In this document: piece by piece, positions 1 through 9,143 of the stretch
Layout: every line of letters begins with the position of its first letter
How positions within the stretch are numbered: the stretch's first letter is position 1
NCBI GenBank assembly: GCA_016297265.1
Contig: JAEDHB010000006.1
Span: forward strand, 1-63,206
Source of the DNA: Butyrivibrio sp.
GTDB lineage: Bacteria > Bacillota > Clostridia > Lachnospirales > Lachnospiraceae
Length of the DNA: 63,206 nt
Direction: 5' to 3'
The notes under the pieces: generated by a model
The model's database searches: none
Seen by the model: only the letters and a program-made list of their open reading frames with translations
What the model was told of the DNA's origin: nothing
Made by a program: the position numbers and the translations under genes

Positions 1-58
1 ACAGGATTTGATATTTGAATCAGTTTTAGTGTGTGGTTTTGAAGGAACAATAAATCTA

Positions 59-88
59 GAGATAATGATTTCATTATCTCTTTTTTTT
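59..88 (+). terminator. Intrinsic terminator of a gene upstream of the window
   Basis: A perfect 10-bp inverted repeat (GAGATAATGA / TCATTATCTC, 59-68 and 71-80) is followed by eight T. It ends whatever transcript enters from the left and separates it from cheV. Confidence 0.85.
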
Positions 89-100
89 CGTGTAATAATG

Positions 101-109
101 TGGTATAAT
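101..109 (+). promoter_or_regulatory. Extended -10 promoter of cheV
   Basis: TGG followed by a consensus TATAAT (104-109) forms an extended -10 element between the terminator and the cheV ribosome binding site. No good -35 is visible, as expected for extended -10 promoters. Confidence 0.55.
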
Positions 110-160
110 CAGATTAATGTATTGCGTGATAATAATTATATATATATTTGGAGGTATTCT

Positions 161-1069
161 ATGGATAGTAAAATATTACTTGAGAACGGTACAAATGAAC
201 TTGAGATTCTTGAATTTATGATTGGCGACAGCCATTATGGAATTAATGTTGCTAAGATAAAGGAAATTGTACAGTATCAGAATGTTACTTTAGTTCCTAA
301 TGCGCATCCTTTTGTAGAAGGTATTTTTATGCCAAGAGATGTGATGATTACAGTTATTGATTTAGCTAAGGCTACAGGTGCTGCACCATCCGGCAATAAG
401 GCAACCGATATGCTGATTATCACAAATTTCAATATGCTTAATATTGCATTTCATGTACATAGAGTATGCGGAATACACAGAGTATCCTGGACGGAAATCA
501 TTACTCCTGATGCTACGATTAATGATAAGGATAAAGGAATTACCACAGGAGTTGTCAAAATCGACGGTAAATTGATTGTTATTCTTGATTTTGAACATAT
601 TGTAAATGATATTTCACCGGAAACAGGACTTAAGATTTCTGAGGTTGAAAAATATGCAACCAGAGAGCGCAATCAGATACCTGTATATATTGCAGAAGAT
701 TCCGGTCTTCTGATGAAACTGATTTCCGATTCACTCAAGAAAGCAGGATATGAAAATCTCAACCTTTCCGTAAACGGTCAGGAATGTTGGGATAAAGTGT
801 CTAAGCTTGGTGCTAAGTACACTGACAAAGTTACAGACTATGTCGGATTGATTATCACCGATATTGAAATGCCGCTTATGGATGGTCACAGGCTTACCAA
901 GCTTGTAAAATCGGATAATTACTTAAAGAATGTGCCGGTTGTTATTTTCTCATCATTGATTAATGATGAAATGAAAATAAAGGGTAAAGCACTTGGCGCT
1001 GACGCACAGCTGTCAAAACCTGAAATAGGATTACTTGTTGAAGAAATAGATAAGTTGTTATTAATCTAG
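161..1069 (+). CDS. cheV: Chemotaxis protein CheV (CheW domain plus response-regulator receiver)
   Basis: A 302-residue coupling protein linking methyl-accepting chemoreceptors to the CheA kinase, with a receiver domain that tunes the coupling when phosphorylated. The CheW-like domain covers about residues 8-165 and includes a conserved VPNAHPFVEGIFMPR-type stretch. The receiver covers about 175-302, with an acidic pair (ED in IAEDSG), phospho-acceptor Asp234 in TDIEMPLMDG, a Ser pair in FSSL and Lys in SKPE. I chose the ATG at 161 because a GGAGG lies 6 bases before it; upstream in-frame codons run through the terminator and promoter. It is transcribed alone or with the next gene. No other chemotaxis genes are in the window. 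Confidence 0.93.
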   Translation: MDSKILLENGTNELEILEFMIGDSHYGINVAKIKEIVQYQNVTLVPNAHPFVEGIFMPRDVMITVIDLAKATGAAPSGNKATDMLIITNFNMLNIAFHVHRVCGIHRVSWTEIITPDATINDKDKGITTGVVKIDGKLIVILDFEHIVNDISPETGLKISEVEKYATRERNQIPVYIAEDSGLLMKLISDSLKKAGYENLNLSVNGQECWDKVSKLGAKYTDKVTDYVGLIITDIEMPLMDGHRLTKLVKSDNYLKNVPVVIFSSLINDEMKIKGKALGADAQLSKPEIGLLVEEIDKLLLI

Positions 1070-1089
1070 ACAACTGCTCCGGAGGAATT

Positions 1090-2658
1090 ATGGCTGATAA
1101 GAATCAGGAAGAAGAATACTTGGACAGATTGCTCCAAAATGCAATGAACAGTGATGAAAAAATCGAGCAGGCTATCAGTGAAACTGAAAACACTGTGAAT
1201 GAGGCAATTGATGATACGGAACATATTATTGAAGAGAATAATAATGATTTCCTTTCTGAAATGGCTGCTACAGATGAGAAAATAACTGTTGAAGAAGATA
1301 ATTCTGATGAATCTGTTGACGGATTTGCTGACGAATTTAATATTGATAACGACCTGTTTGAGGAGACTCATGAAGATGATGAAGAACCACAGAACGATCT
1401 TTTGGCAAATCTTGAAAATATCGTAAATGCATCAGCTGATGAACCTGAGGCAGTTTCAAATGATGCAGACGAAAATAATAATGAAGAGGAAGACTTTGAC
1501 CCTGAGGAACTTTTCAGACAGCTGCAAAATGGCGGTGATTTTTCTCTGGATGACAGTGATATTGGGCTTTCTGATAGCTTCGATAACACGGAAAATGTGG
1601 CTGATAATAATGCTGCAGACGAAGAAATATCGGATGAAGAACTCGAAAAGATTCTTAATGGCGAAGTGAATTTTGACGCTGATTTGTATGGCGGGGAGTC
1701 GGCAACAGAAGCGGACAATGGCGATGAGATTTTTGACGAGAGTATGCTCGACAATATTGATTATTCGACAATGAATATGGATGAAAATTCATTGACCGAC
1801 GAAGATATTTCAGCTGAGCCAAAAACCACCAAAAACAAGAAAGTAAAAGTCAAGAAACAGAAAGTTAAAAAATCAAAAGCCGATAAGAAAGCCAACAAGA
1901 AAAAATTCAGTATTAAAGATTTTTTCGTTGAGGAAGAGGATGTACCGGAGGTTAAAGTTGATCAGAATCAGCAGATGATTGATGAACTTTATAAGGACAA
2001 AGATTCTCTTGATGAAGAAAAACCATTTGATGAGGGCAAATCTAAAAAGGCAAAAAAAGAGAAAAAACCTAAAAAAGAAAAGGTCAAGAAAGAAAAGAAA
2101 CCTAAAAAGGTTAAGCCTCCTAAGGAAAAAGAATCACCGAAGAATCTGATTTCAATGGGTTCCGTGATAAAGGCGGTTATTTTTGCAGGATTTATCTGCG
2201 CAATTATTATTGTGGGCTCAAAGATTTTTTATTACAAGCACTCAGTCAAAGCCGCAAAACGGGCTTTTGAAGAGGGGAAATATGAAGTCGCATACGATTA
2301 TATGTCCGGACTTAGTGTTAAAGAAAAGGACATGGATTTCTATAATAAGACGAGGTACATTGCTGCGATTATTCAGGGACTCCGTTCATATGAGGCATGT
2401 ATGTATTACAATGATATTCCTAACGGAATTGATTCGCTTGTAAGAGCTGTAGGCCGCAAAAACAGCCTGCAGGAGGAGTATGATAAATATGATATTAACT
2501 CTGTTATCAATATTTATTATGATAAGATTCTGACAACATTAAATAAATATGATATTAGTGAAGACCGGGCGATGTCATATTTTTCGCTTATCGGAACAAA
2601 AGAATACAACAGGATTTTAGCAAAATATAAAGGAACTGAAAATGATAGCGATAATTGA
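1090..2658 (+). CDS. Acidic/lysine-rich single-pass membrane protein of unknown function
   Basis: Encodes 522 residues. Residues 1-245 are extremely Asp/Glu/Asn-rich and probably disordered. They are followed by Lys-rich blocks (about 247-270 and 315-350), then one membrane helix at about 358-380 (VIKAVIFAGFICAIIIVG). The C-terminal 140 residues look helical and could be a small TPR-like domain outside the membrane. An SD of GGAGG sits 4 bases before the ATG. The 3' end overlaps hisH by 17 bases, suggesting translational coupling. The layout (acidic N-terminus inside, one helix, repeat-like domain) resembles the gene at 29166. I do not recognise the family and assign no function. Confidence 0.8.
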   Translation: MADKNQEEEYLDRLLQNAMNSDEKIEQAISETENTVNEAIDDTEHIIEENNNDFLSEMAATDEKITVEEDNSDESVDGFADEFNIDNDLFEETHEDDEEPQNDLLANLENIVNASADEPEAVSNDADENNNEEEDFDPEELFRQLQNGGDFSLDDSDIGLSDSFDNTENVADNNAADEEISDEELEKILNGEVNFDADLYGGESATEADNGDEIFDESMLDNIDYSTMNMDENSLTDEDISAEPKTTKNKKVKVKKQKVKKSKADKKANKKKFSIKDFFVEEEDVPEVKVDQNQQMIDELYKDKDSLDEEKPFDEGKSKKAKKEKKPKKEKVKKEKKPKKVKPPKEKESPKNLISMGSVIKAVIFAGFICAIIIVGSKIFYYKHSVKAAKRAFEEGKYEVAYDYMSGLSVKEKDMDFYNKTRYIAAIIQGLRSYEACMYYNDIPNGIDSLVRAVGRKNSLQEEYDKYDINSVINIYYDKILTTLNKYDISEDRAMSYFSLIGTKEYNRILAKYKGTENDSDN

Positions 2659-3247
2659 TTATGATGCAGGAAATATAAAAAGTGTTGAGAAAGCGTTAAT
2701 TTCGCTTGGACAGGACGTAGTTGTAACAAGGGATAAGGATGCTATTTTGTCCGCCGATAAAGTGGTTTTGCCCGGAGTCGGAGCCTTTGGTGACGCAATG
2801 GCAAGATTACATGAGTACGGACTTGTGGAGGTTATCAGGGAAGTTGCTGCAAAAGGCACTCCGTTTCTTGGAATATGTCTGGGATTGCAATTGATTTTTG
2901 ACAGAAGTGAAGAAGCTCCGGGTGTGGAAGGATTGGGTTTACTTCGTGGAGAAATCGTAAAATTTCCTGACAGCACTGAACTTAAGATACCACAGATTGG
3001 TTGGAATTCACTGGAGATAAAACCGGATTCGACTTTGTTTAAGGGAATAAAGAACCAGTCTTATGTATATTTTGTTCACTCATATTATCTTAAGGCTGAG
3101 GATGAGAATATTGTTGCAGCATCTACTGAATATATAACCCATGTTCATGCATCGGTTGAATATAAAAACATATTCGCCTGTCAGTTCCATCCGGAAAAAA
3201 GCAGCGAGGTTGGATTAAAAATACTTGAGAATTTTGCTAATATTTAA
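2642..3247 (+). CDS. hisH: Imidazole glycerol phosphate synthase, glutaminase subunit HisH
   Basis: Class I glutamine amidotransferase of histidine synthesis. It releases ammonia from glutamine and channels it to HisF. At 201 residues it has normal length. The nucleophile Cys79 lies in GICLGLQ, with His183 and Glu185 in FHPEKSS completing the triad. GVGAFGDAM near residue 42 is also typical. It starts inside the end of the preceding membrane-protein gene and is followed 10 bases later by hisF. No other his genes are in the window. Confidence 0.96.
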   Translation: MIAIIDYDAGNIKSVEKALISLGQDVVVTRDKDAILSADKVVLPGVGAFGDAMARLHEYGLVEVIREVAAKGTPFLGICLGLQLIFDRSEEAPGVEGLGLLRGEIVKFPDSTELKIPQIGWNSLEIKPDSTLFKGIKNQSYVYFVHSYYLKAEDENIVAASTEYITHVHASVEYKNIFACQFHPEKSSEVGLKILENFANI

Positions 3248-3257
3248 GGAGTAAGAT

Positions 3258-4019
3258 ATGTTTACAAAGAGAATTATTCCCTGCTTGGATTGCAATAACG
3301 GAAGAGTAGTTAAGGGGACTAATTTTGTTAATTTAAGGGATGCGGGCGACCCTGTGGAGGTTGCTGCCGCATACGATAAAGCAGGCGCTGATGAGGTTGT
3401 TTTTCTTGATATTACAGCAACCTCTGACGGCAGAAATACAACTGTGGAGCTTGTAAGACGCGTTGCTGAAAAAGTTTTTATTCCTTTTACCGTCGGAGGC
3501 GGAATTAGAACGGTGGAGGATTTCAAAGCCCTATTGAGAGAGGGTGCTGACAAGATATCAGTTAATTCCGCAGCAATTGCCAGACCTGAATTGATTAGCG
3601 AGGCTGCTGACAAATTCGGAAGCCAGTGCGTGGTGGTTGCGATTGATGCAAAGAGAAAAGAGAATGGTAACGGCTGGGATGTATATAAGGCCGGAGGAAG
3701 AATCAATACAGGACTTGATGCCGTGGAATGGGCAATGAAGGCATATGAAATGGGCGCCGGAGAAATTCTTTTGACCAGTATGGACGGGGATGGAACCAAA
3801 GCCGGTTACGATATTGAGCTTACCAGAGCAATTGCTGACAATGTTGGAATTCCTGTTATTGCTTCAGGTGGAGCCGGTACAATGGAGCATTTTTATGATG
3901 CTTTTGAGAAGGGACATGCGCAGGCGGCTTTAGCGGCATCGCTGTTCCATTATAAGGAACTTGAGATTAAGGAACTTAAAGAGTATCTTGCCGGCAGGAA
4001 TATTCCGGTTAGATTGTAG
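3258..4019 (+). CDS. hisF: Imidazole glycerol phosphate synthase, cyclase subunit HisF
   Basis: A 253-residue (beta/alpha)8-barrel that condenses ammonia from HisH with PRFAR to give imidazole glycerol phosphate and AICAR. The catalytic aspartates are at the family positions: Asp11 in IPCLDCNNGRVVKG and Asp130 in VVAIDAKR. Phosphate-binding loops VGGGIRT and IASGGAG are present. An SD of AAGGAG precedes the ATG. It forms a dicistronic unit with hisH and runs on to ung. Confidence 0.97.
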   Translation: MFTKRIIPCLDCNNGRVVKGTNFVNLRDAGDPVEVAAAYDKAGADEVVFLDITATSDGRNTTVELVRRVAEKVFIPFTVGGGIRTVEDFKALLREGADKISVNSAAIARPELISEAADKFGSQCVVVAIDAKRKENGNGWDVYKAGGRINTGLDAVEWAMKAYEMGAGEILLTSMDGDGTKAGYDIELTRAIADNVGIPVIASGGAGTMEHFYDAFEKGHAQAALAASLFHYKELEIKELKEYLAGRNIPVRL

Positions 4020-4027
4020 GTAAAATA

Positions 4028-4702
4028 ATGGCTGCTATTACAAATGACTGGTTGGATGCAATAGGGGACGAGTTTAAAAAGGAGTATTACAGGGATTTAT
4101 ATAATTTTGTTAAGGATGAATACAGTAAAACAGTGATTTATCCTCCGGCGGATGAGATTTTTAATGCGTTTCACTTTACACCGCTTTCCAAGGTTAAGGT
4201 GTTGCTTCTGGGACAGGATCCATATCACAATGAGAATCAGGCACACGGACTAAGTTTTTCCGTTCAGCCGGGGCAGGATATTCCGCCTTCATTGCAGAAT
4301 ATATATAAAGAATTAAATGAAGATTTAGGATGCGATATACCGAATAATGGTTTCCTCAAAAAATGGGCGGACCAGGGTGTCCTTTTGTTAAATACAGTAT
4401 TAACTGTTAGGGCACATCAGGCAAATTCTCATAAAAATCGCGGTTGGGAATTATTCACGGATGCAATTATCAATGCTGTTAATAAGCAGGACAGACCTAT
4501 CGTATATTTTTTGTGGGGAGCTCCGGCACAGAAGAAAGCAGCGATGTTAAACAATCCGAAGCATCTGGTATTGCAGGCTCCGCATCCGAGTCCGTTATCC
4601 GCATACAGAGGATTTTTTGGATGCAGGCATTTCAGTAAGTGTAATGATTTTTTGGTGAAGAATGGTTTGGAACCAATTGATTGGCAAATTGAAAATATAT
4701 AG
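4028..4702 (+). CDS. ung: Uracil-DNA glycosylase (family 1)
   Basis: Removes uracil from DNA to start base-excision repair. At 224 residues it is full length. The water-activating loop GQDPYH contains Asp64, and the minor-groove intercalation loop HPSPLSAYRGF contains His186. The SD is weak (TAGGT) and the gene begins 8 bases after hisF, so expression probably depends on read-through and coupling. It ends at a hairpin shared with the convergent gene. Confidence 0.97.
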   Translation: MAAITNDWLDAIGDEFKKEYYRDLYNFVKDEYSKTVIYPPADEIFNAFHFTPLSKVKVLLLGQDPYHNENQAHGLSFSVQPGQDIPPSLQNIYKELNEDLGCDIPNNGFLKKWADQGVLLLNTVLTVRAHQANSHKNRGWELFTDAIINAVNKQDRPIVYFLWGAPAQKKAAMLNNPKHLVLQAPHPSPLSAYRGFFGCRHFSKCNDFLVKNGLEPIDWQIENI

Positions 4703-4707
4703 AAAAT

Positions 4708-4734
4708 AAGGACCTCCGAAGCTCGGAGGTCCTT
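4708..4734. terminator. Bidirectional terminator between ung and the convergent activase gene
   Basis: A 12-bp perfect stem (AAGGACCTCCGA at 4708-4719, TCGGAGGTCCTT at 4723-4734) has a 3-base loop. Read on the minus strand it is followed by TTATTTTCTAT, a better U-tract than on the plus strand (ACTGTT). It probably stops both genes, the minus-strand one more efficiently. Confidence 0.8.
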
Positions 4735-4738
4735 ACTG

Positions 4739-7700
4739 TTATATGGTTTTATGTGCGTTCGACAACATTAATTTGATTCGGTTAAGCTGGTTAACTTCAC
4801 TTGCACCTGCATCATAGTCGACTGCAATAATATTTGCTTCAGGAAACGCAAGACGGATTTCTTTTAATACACCTTTTCCTACAATATGGTTTGGAAGACA
4901 ACCAAATGGCTGGCAGCAAACAATATTGTTGGTTCCGCTATGTATTAATTCAACCATTTCACTGGTAAGCAGCCATCCCTCGCCGGCCTGATTACCGCTG
5001 GATACATATGGCACGGAGAGTTTTTGAAGCTCTCTGATGTGAAGCGGAGCGTTAAAGCGTTTGCTCTTTTTCAGATATTTTCCTGATTTCTTTCTGAGTA
5101 ATTCCAGTATGTTGACCACAAGGCGGTTTATTGCAAGTGATTTTTTGGTGTAACCAAGATGCTCTGTCTTGAATTCACCATTCTGTGCACAGTAGAGGAA
5201 AAATCCCATAAAGTCAGGTACGACAACTTCAGCCCCTTCTTTTTCCAATAATTCCACAATTTTGTTGTTGGCAGTAGGGTGGAATTTTACGAGAATTTCA
5301 CCAACGACACCAACGCGAGGTTTCTTGATGTCAAGGAGCGGAAGCTCATCAAATTCTTTTATCATCTGCGAGATGTTTTTGTTGAATTTGCGGTAGGATA
5401 AACTCTTATTGTCGGTAAAGCTGTCATGACAGATTTTTTTCCATTTTTCGGCCAATTCATTGGCAGAACCGGGAACAGCTTCATATGGTCTGGTTCTGTA
5501 AAGAACATTCATAAGTACATCGCCGTATTGGAGCGCCATCATAGCTTCTTTTACCAATTCATAATTATATTTAAGACCCGAGTTGGTCTCAATGCCCTGA
5601 AAACTAAGTGAGATTACAGGAATATGTTCAAGACCTGCTTTTTTGAGCGCTCGTCTGATGAATCCGATATAGTTGCTGGCACGACACATTCCGCCGGTTT
5701 GGGTTATTGTTACCGCTGTTCTTGATAAGTCGTATTTTCCGGACAGAAGTGCTTCCATAATCTGACCTGTTATTATTATTGATGGGAAGCAGGCATCGTT
5801 GTTAACGTAGCGCAAGCCTGTGTCCACAGCGGATTTATCCATGTTTTGTAACATTACAAATCTGTATCCGCAGGAGTTGAGAGCGGGTTCCAGCATATCA
5901 AAGTGAATAGGAGATAACTGAGGACAGAGGATTGTATATTTGTTGTCCTGCATTTCTTTGGTGTATTCAACTCGTTTGTAGGAAGCAGATTCAATTTTTC
6001 TTTCATAGTTGTTTCTATCCCTGACTTTTAAAGCAGCAACAAGTGAACGAATACGAATTCTCGCAGCTCCGAGGTTGTTAACTTCATCAATTTTCAGTAC
6101 GGTATAAATCTTTCCGCCGGAGGAGAGTATATCGTTGACACAATCCGTCGTGACAGCGTCAAGACCGCAACCAAAGGAGTTGAGCTGTATCATATCAAGG
6201 TCATCCCTTGTTTTGACAAAGCTGGCGGCCCTGTAGATTCTTGAATGATATACCCATTGATCCATTACAATAATTGGTCTTTCTATTCTGCCCAGATGTG
6301 CAATGGAATCTTCGGATAATACTGCCAGACCGTAGGAGTTAATCAATTCAGGAATGCCGTGGTTGATTTCAGGGTCTATGTGATATGGACGTCCGGCGAG
6401 AACAATACCTTTTTTGCCGTTCTTTTCAAGGAATTCAAGGGTCTCTTCACCTTTTTTCTGAATGTCCCTGCGGCAATTGAGCATTTCTTCCCAGGCTGCT
6501 TTGCATGCAGCCCTTGTTTCGGATGCGGGGATATTCAATTCTTTTTTGAAAACTTTTACTAATTCCTTTTCAGCTGTTTCTTCATTGGTAAAAGCGATAA
6601 ATGGGTCCATAAAGGTGACATTGTTTTCCTTTAGTTCTTCCATATTGTTTTTGATATTTTCACCATATGCGGATACCATTGGACAGTTGAAATGTCCGTT
6701 GGTGGTTTCGTCTTCACATGTCTCGAATGGGATACAAGGATAAAATATGAATTTTACTCCTTTGTTAATCAGCCATGAGATATGGCCGTGTACAAGCTTG
6801 GCAGGATAACACTCTGATTCGCTTGGTATTGATTCGATTCCTAATTCATATATTTTTCTGCTTGATACAGGTGAAAGGACAACGCTGTAGCCAAGCTTTG
6901 TAAAAAATGTATGCCAGAATGGATAGTTTTCATACATATTGAGGGAACGAGGGATTCCGACAATTCCCCTTGGAGCTTTGTCCGCATCAAGTGATTCATA
7001 GCCAAAAATACGCTTGTTTTTGTATTCGTACAGGTTAGGAAGCTTTTCCTTGTTGCGTTCCTTGCCGAGACCGCGTTCACAGCGGTTTCCGGAGATAAAC
7101 TGGCGGCCTCCTGTGAATTTGTTGATTGTGAGAAGACAGTGGTTGGTACAACCCTGGCATCTGGTCATGCTTGTATCATATTTTAAATCAATAATCTGCT
7201 GCAGGGTGAGCATGGTGGATTCTTCGCCGGTATATCGCTCCCTGGCGATAAGTGCAGCACCAAAGGCTCCCATGATTCCCGCAATGTCAGGTCTGATTGC
7301 ATTGACATTAGCTATTTTCTCGAAGCTTCGTAATACCGCATTGTTGTAGAAGGTTCCGCCCTGAACCACGATGTTTTTTCCAAGGTCTTTGGCATCTGAA
7401 AGCTTGATAACTTTGTAGAGGGCATTTTTGATTACCGAGTATGCGAGACCGGAAGAAATGTCAGCTACAGTAGCACCTTCCTTTTGTGCCTGCTTAACTT
7501 TTGAGTTCATAAATACGGTACAACGGGTACCGAGGTCAATTGGATGCTCAGCAAAAAGAGCGGCTTTGGCAAAATCCTGAACTGAGTAATTGAGAGATTT
7601 TGCAAAGGTTTCTATGAAGGAACCGCATCCTGAGGAACATGCTTCGTTAAGCATTACACCATCAACGGTTTTATCCTTTATCTTGATACATTTCATATCC

Positions 7701-8980
7701 TGACCACCGATATCGAGAATGCAGTCCACATCAGGATTGAAAAAAGCAGCAGCATAATAATGCGATACTGTTTCTACCTCGCCTTCGTCAAGCATGAATG
7801 CAGATTTAATAAGTGCTTCACCATATCCGGTAGAGCAGGAGCGGACAATTTTTGCATCCTTAGGCAGTTTGGAATATATGTCCTTGATTGCTCGGATTGA
7901 AGTCGCAAGAGGGGAACCGTTATTATTATCATAAAACGAGTAAAGAAGTGTTCCGTCTTCTGAGACAAGGGCTACTTTAGTGGTGGTTGAACCCGCGTCT
8001 ATACCCATATAGCAGTTACCCTTATATGTAGCAAGGTCCCCCTTTTTGACAGTTGCTTTATCATGACGTGCGATGAATTCGTCATATTCTTTTTCTGATG
8101 CAAAAAGAGGCTCCATTCTTTCTACTTCAAAATCCAGTTGGATATTGTCTGATAATCTTCTGATAACTGTATCAAGTTCAACAGAGCTGTCCTCGCTGTA
8201 AGTCATGGCTGAACCGATTGCGGCAAAAAGATGTGAATTGTCCGGCGCGATAATATATTCATCCGTAAGATGCAGGGTTCTGATGAACGCTTCCTTAAGT
8301 TCAGAAAGAAAGTGAAGCGGACCGCCAAGAAATGCAACATGTCCGCGGATTGGCTTTCCGCACGCAAGTCCACTGATGGTCTGGTTGACTACTGCCTGAA
8401 AAATAGAAGCGGCTAAATCTTCTCTGGTTGCGCCTTCGTTAATCAGTGGCTGGATGTCGGTTTTGGCAAAAACACCGCACCTAGCTGCGATTGGATAAAT
8501 CGCCTGATAGTTTTTGGCATATTCATTGAGACCTGAGGCATCCGTCTGAAGAAGGCTGGCCATCTGGTCGATAAATGAGCCGGTTCCGCCGGCACAAATT
8601 CCGTTCATTCTCTGGTCAATTCCACCGGTGAAATATATTATTTTGGCATCTTCGCCACCAAGCTCAATTGCGACATCCGTCTGTGGGGCATAATAATTCA
8701 GAGCTGTTGATACTGCAACAACTTCCTGATTGAACGGAATGTCAAGATGATTAGCCAAAGTGAGTCCGCCGGAGCCGGTAATAACCGGATGAATGGTAAT
8801 ATTGCCGGTGATTTCTCTGGCTTGGGATAACAGATTCGCCAGTGTTGATTGAATATTGGCATAATGTCTTTCATAATTTGAGAAAATTATCTCATTATCC
8901 TCATTTAGTAATGCTATTTTGACTGTTGTTGATCCTATGTCAATTCCTAATTTATAAATCATATTCATAATAAGCGGCAA
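4739..8980 (-). CDS. Giant acyl-CoA dehydratase activase-like protein (two ATPase domains plus HgdB/DUF2229-like region)
   Basis: A protein of 1413 residues from a TTG at 8980 (1409 from ATG 8968). Two BadF/HgdC-type ASKHA ATPase domains occur in tandem. The first has GIDIGSTT near residue 12 and CAGGTGSF; the second has GIDAGSTTTK near residue 327 and CSSGCGSF. A Cys-rich stretch follows (CQGCTNHC near 605), then a DUF2229-like region (GIPRSLNMYENYPFW near 672, SECYPAK) and a C-terminal part related to 2-hydroxyacyl-CoA dehydratase subunits (QTGGMCRASNY near 1093, CCQPFGCLPNH near 1353). In the family, HgdC is a [4Fe-4S] ATPase that injects an electron into a dehydratase. The fused form is widespread in anaerobic Firmicutes, but to my knowledge its substrate is unknown. 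It has its own promoter and is monocistronic. Confidence 0.85.
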   Translation of the reverse strand: MPLIMNMIYKLGIDIGSTTVKIALLNEDNEIIFSNYERHYANIQSTLANLLSQAREITGNITIHPVITGSGGLTLANHLDIPFNQEVVAVSTALNYYAPQTDVAIELGGEDAKIIYFTGGIDQRMNGICAGGTGSFIDQMASLLQTDASGLNEYAKNYQAIYPIAARCGVFAKTDIQPLINEGATREDLAASIFQAVVNQTISGLACGKPIRGHVAFLGGPLHFLSELKEAFIRTLHLTDEYIIAPDNSHLFAAIGSAMTYSEDSSVELDTVIRRLSDNIQLDFEVERMEPLFASEKEYDEFIARHDKATVKKGDLATYKGNCYMGIDAGSTTTKVALVSEDGTLLYSFYDNNNGSPLATSIRAIKDIYSKLPKDAKIVRSCSTGYGEALIKSAFMLDEGEVETVSHYYAAAFFNPDVDCILDIGGQDMKCIKIKDKTVDGVMLNEACSSGCGSFIETFAKSLNYSVQDFAKAALFAEHPIDLGTRCTVFMNSKVKQAQKEGATVADISSGLAYSVIKNALYKVIKLSDAKDLGKNIVVQGGTFYNNAVLRSFEKIANVNAIRPDIAGIMGAFGAALIARERYTGEESTMLTLQQIIDLKYDTSMTRCQGCTNHCLLTINKFTGGRQFISGNRCERGLGKERNKEKLPNLYEYKNKRIFGYESLDADKAPRGIVGIPRSLNMYENYPFWHTFFTKLGYSVVLSPVSSRKIYELGIESIPSESECYPAKLVHGHISWLINKGVKFIFYPCIPFETCEDETTNGHFNCPMVSAYGENIKNNMEELKENNVTFMDPFIAFTNEETAEKELVKVFKKELNIPASETRAACKAAWEEMLNCRRDIQKKGEETLEFLEKNGKKGIVLAGRPYHIDPEINHGIPELINSYGLAVLSEDSIAHLGRIERPIIVMDQWVYHSRIYRAASFVKTRDDLDMIQLNSFGCGLDAVTTDCVNDILSSGGKIYTVLKIDEVNNLGAARIRIRSLVAALKVRDRNNYERKIESASYKRVEYTKEMQDNKYTILCPQLSPIHFDMLEPALNSCGYRFVMLQNMDKSAVDTGLRYVNNDACFPSIIITGQIMEALLSGKYDLSRTAVTITQTGGMCRASNYIGFIRRALKKAGLEHIPVISLSFQGIETNSGLKYNYELVKEAMMALQYGDVLMNVLYRTRPYEAVPGSANELAEKWKKICHDSFTDNKSLSYRKFNKNISQMIKEFDELPLLDIKKPRVGVVGEILVKFHPTANNKIVELLEKEGAEVVVPDFMGFFLYCAQNGEFKTEHLGYTKKSLAINRLVVNILELLRKKSGKYLKKSKRFNAPLHIRELQKLSVPYVSSGNQAGEGWLLTSEMVELIHSGTNNIVCCQPFGCLPNHIVGKGVLKEIRLAFPEANIIAVDYDAGASEVNQLNRIKLMLSNAHKTI

Positions 8981-8987
8981 CCGCCTA

Positions 8988-8993
8988 CCTCCC
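8988..8993 (-). promoter_or_regulatory. Shine-Dalgarno that favours a TTG start for the activase
   Basis: GGGAGG (minus strand) lies 7 bases before the TTG at 8980-8978 but 19 bases before the first in-frame ATG (8968). Spacing favours initiation at TTG. Confidence 0.6.
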
Positions 8994-9017
8994 TTTTTTA
9001 CTAATACACACCAAACT

Positions 9018-9046
9018 ATTATATAATAGGATATTATTTTTTTCAA
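9018..9046 (-). promoter_or_regulatory. Sigma-A-type promoter of the activase gene
   Basis: Minus strand: TTGAAA (-35, 9046-9041), 17 bases, TATAAT (-10, 9023-9018). It is near consensus and lies about 25 bases upstream of the ribosome binding site. Confidence 0.8.
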
Positions 9047-9076
9047 TGAAAACCTAAATAATGGCAGGGGAAATGG

Positions 9077-9105
9077 TTGATATTGAAGTTTGAATATGTT
9101 AATAT
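9077..9105 (+). promoter_or_regulatory. Promoter of the lipoprotein gene
   Basis: TTGATA (9077-9082), 17 bases, TAATAT (9100-9105), ahead of a strong AAGGAGGT ribosome binding site. It is divergent from the activase promoter, with about 30 bases between the two -35 boxes. Confidence 0.6.
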
Positions 9106-9143
9106 TGAAGTATGGAGTATTAAACATAAGGAGGTAATTAATT

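Noticed and set aside
8..160. In-frame 51-codon extension of cheV upstream of 161
   Set aside because: It crosses a terminator and the promoter, and lacks an SD. The ATG at 161 has a well-placed GGAGG and begins where CheV proteins start.
3215..3799. Open frame of 194 codons on the minus strand across hisF
   Set aside because: The HisF reading frame has all catalytic residues; the antisense product matches no family.
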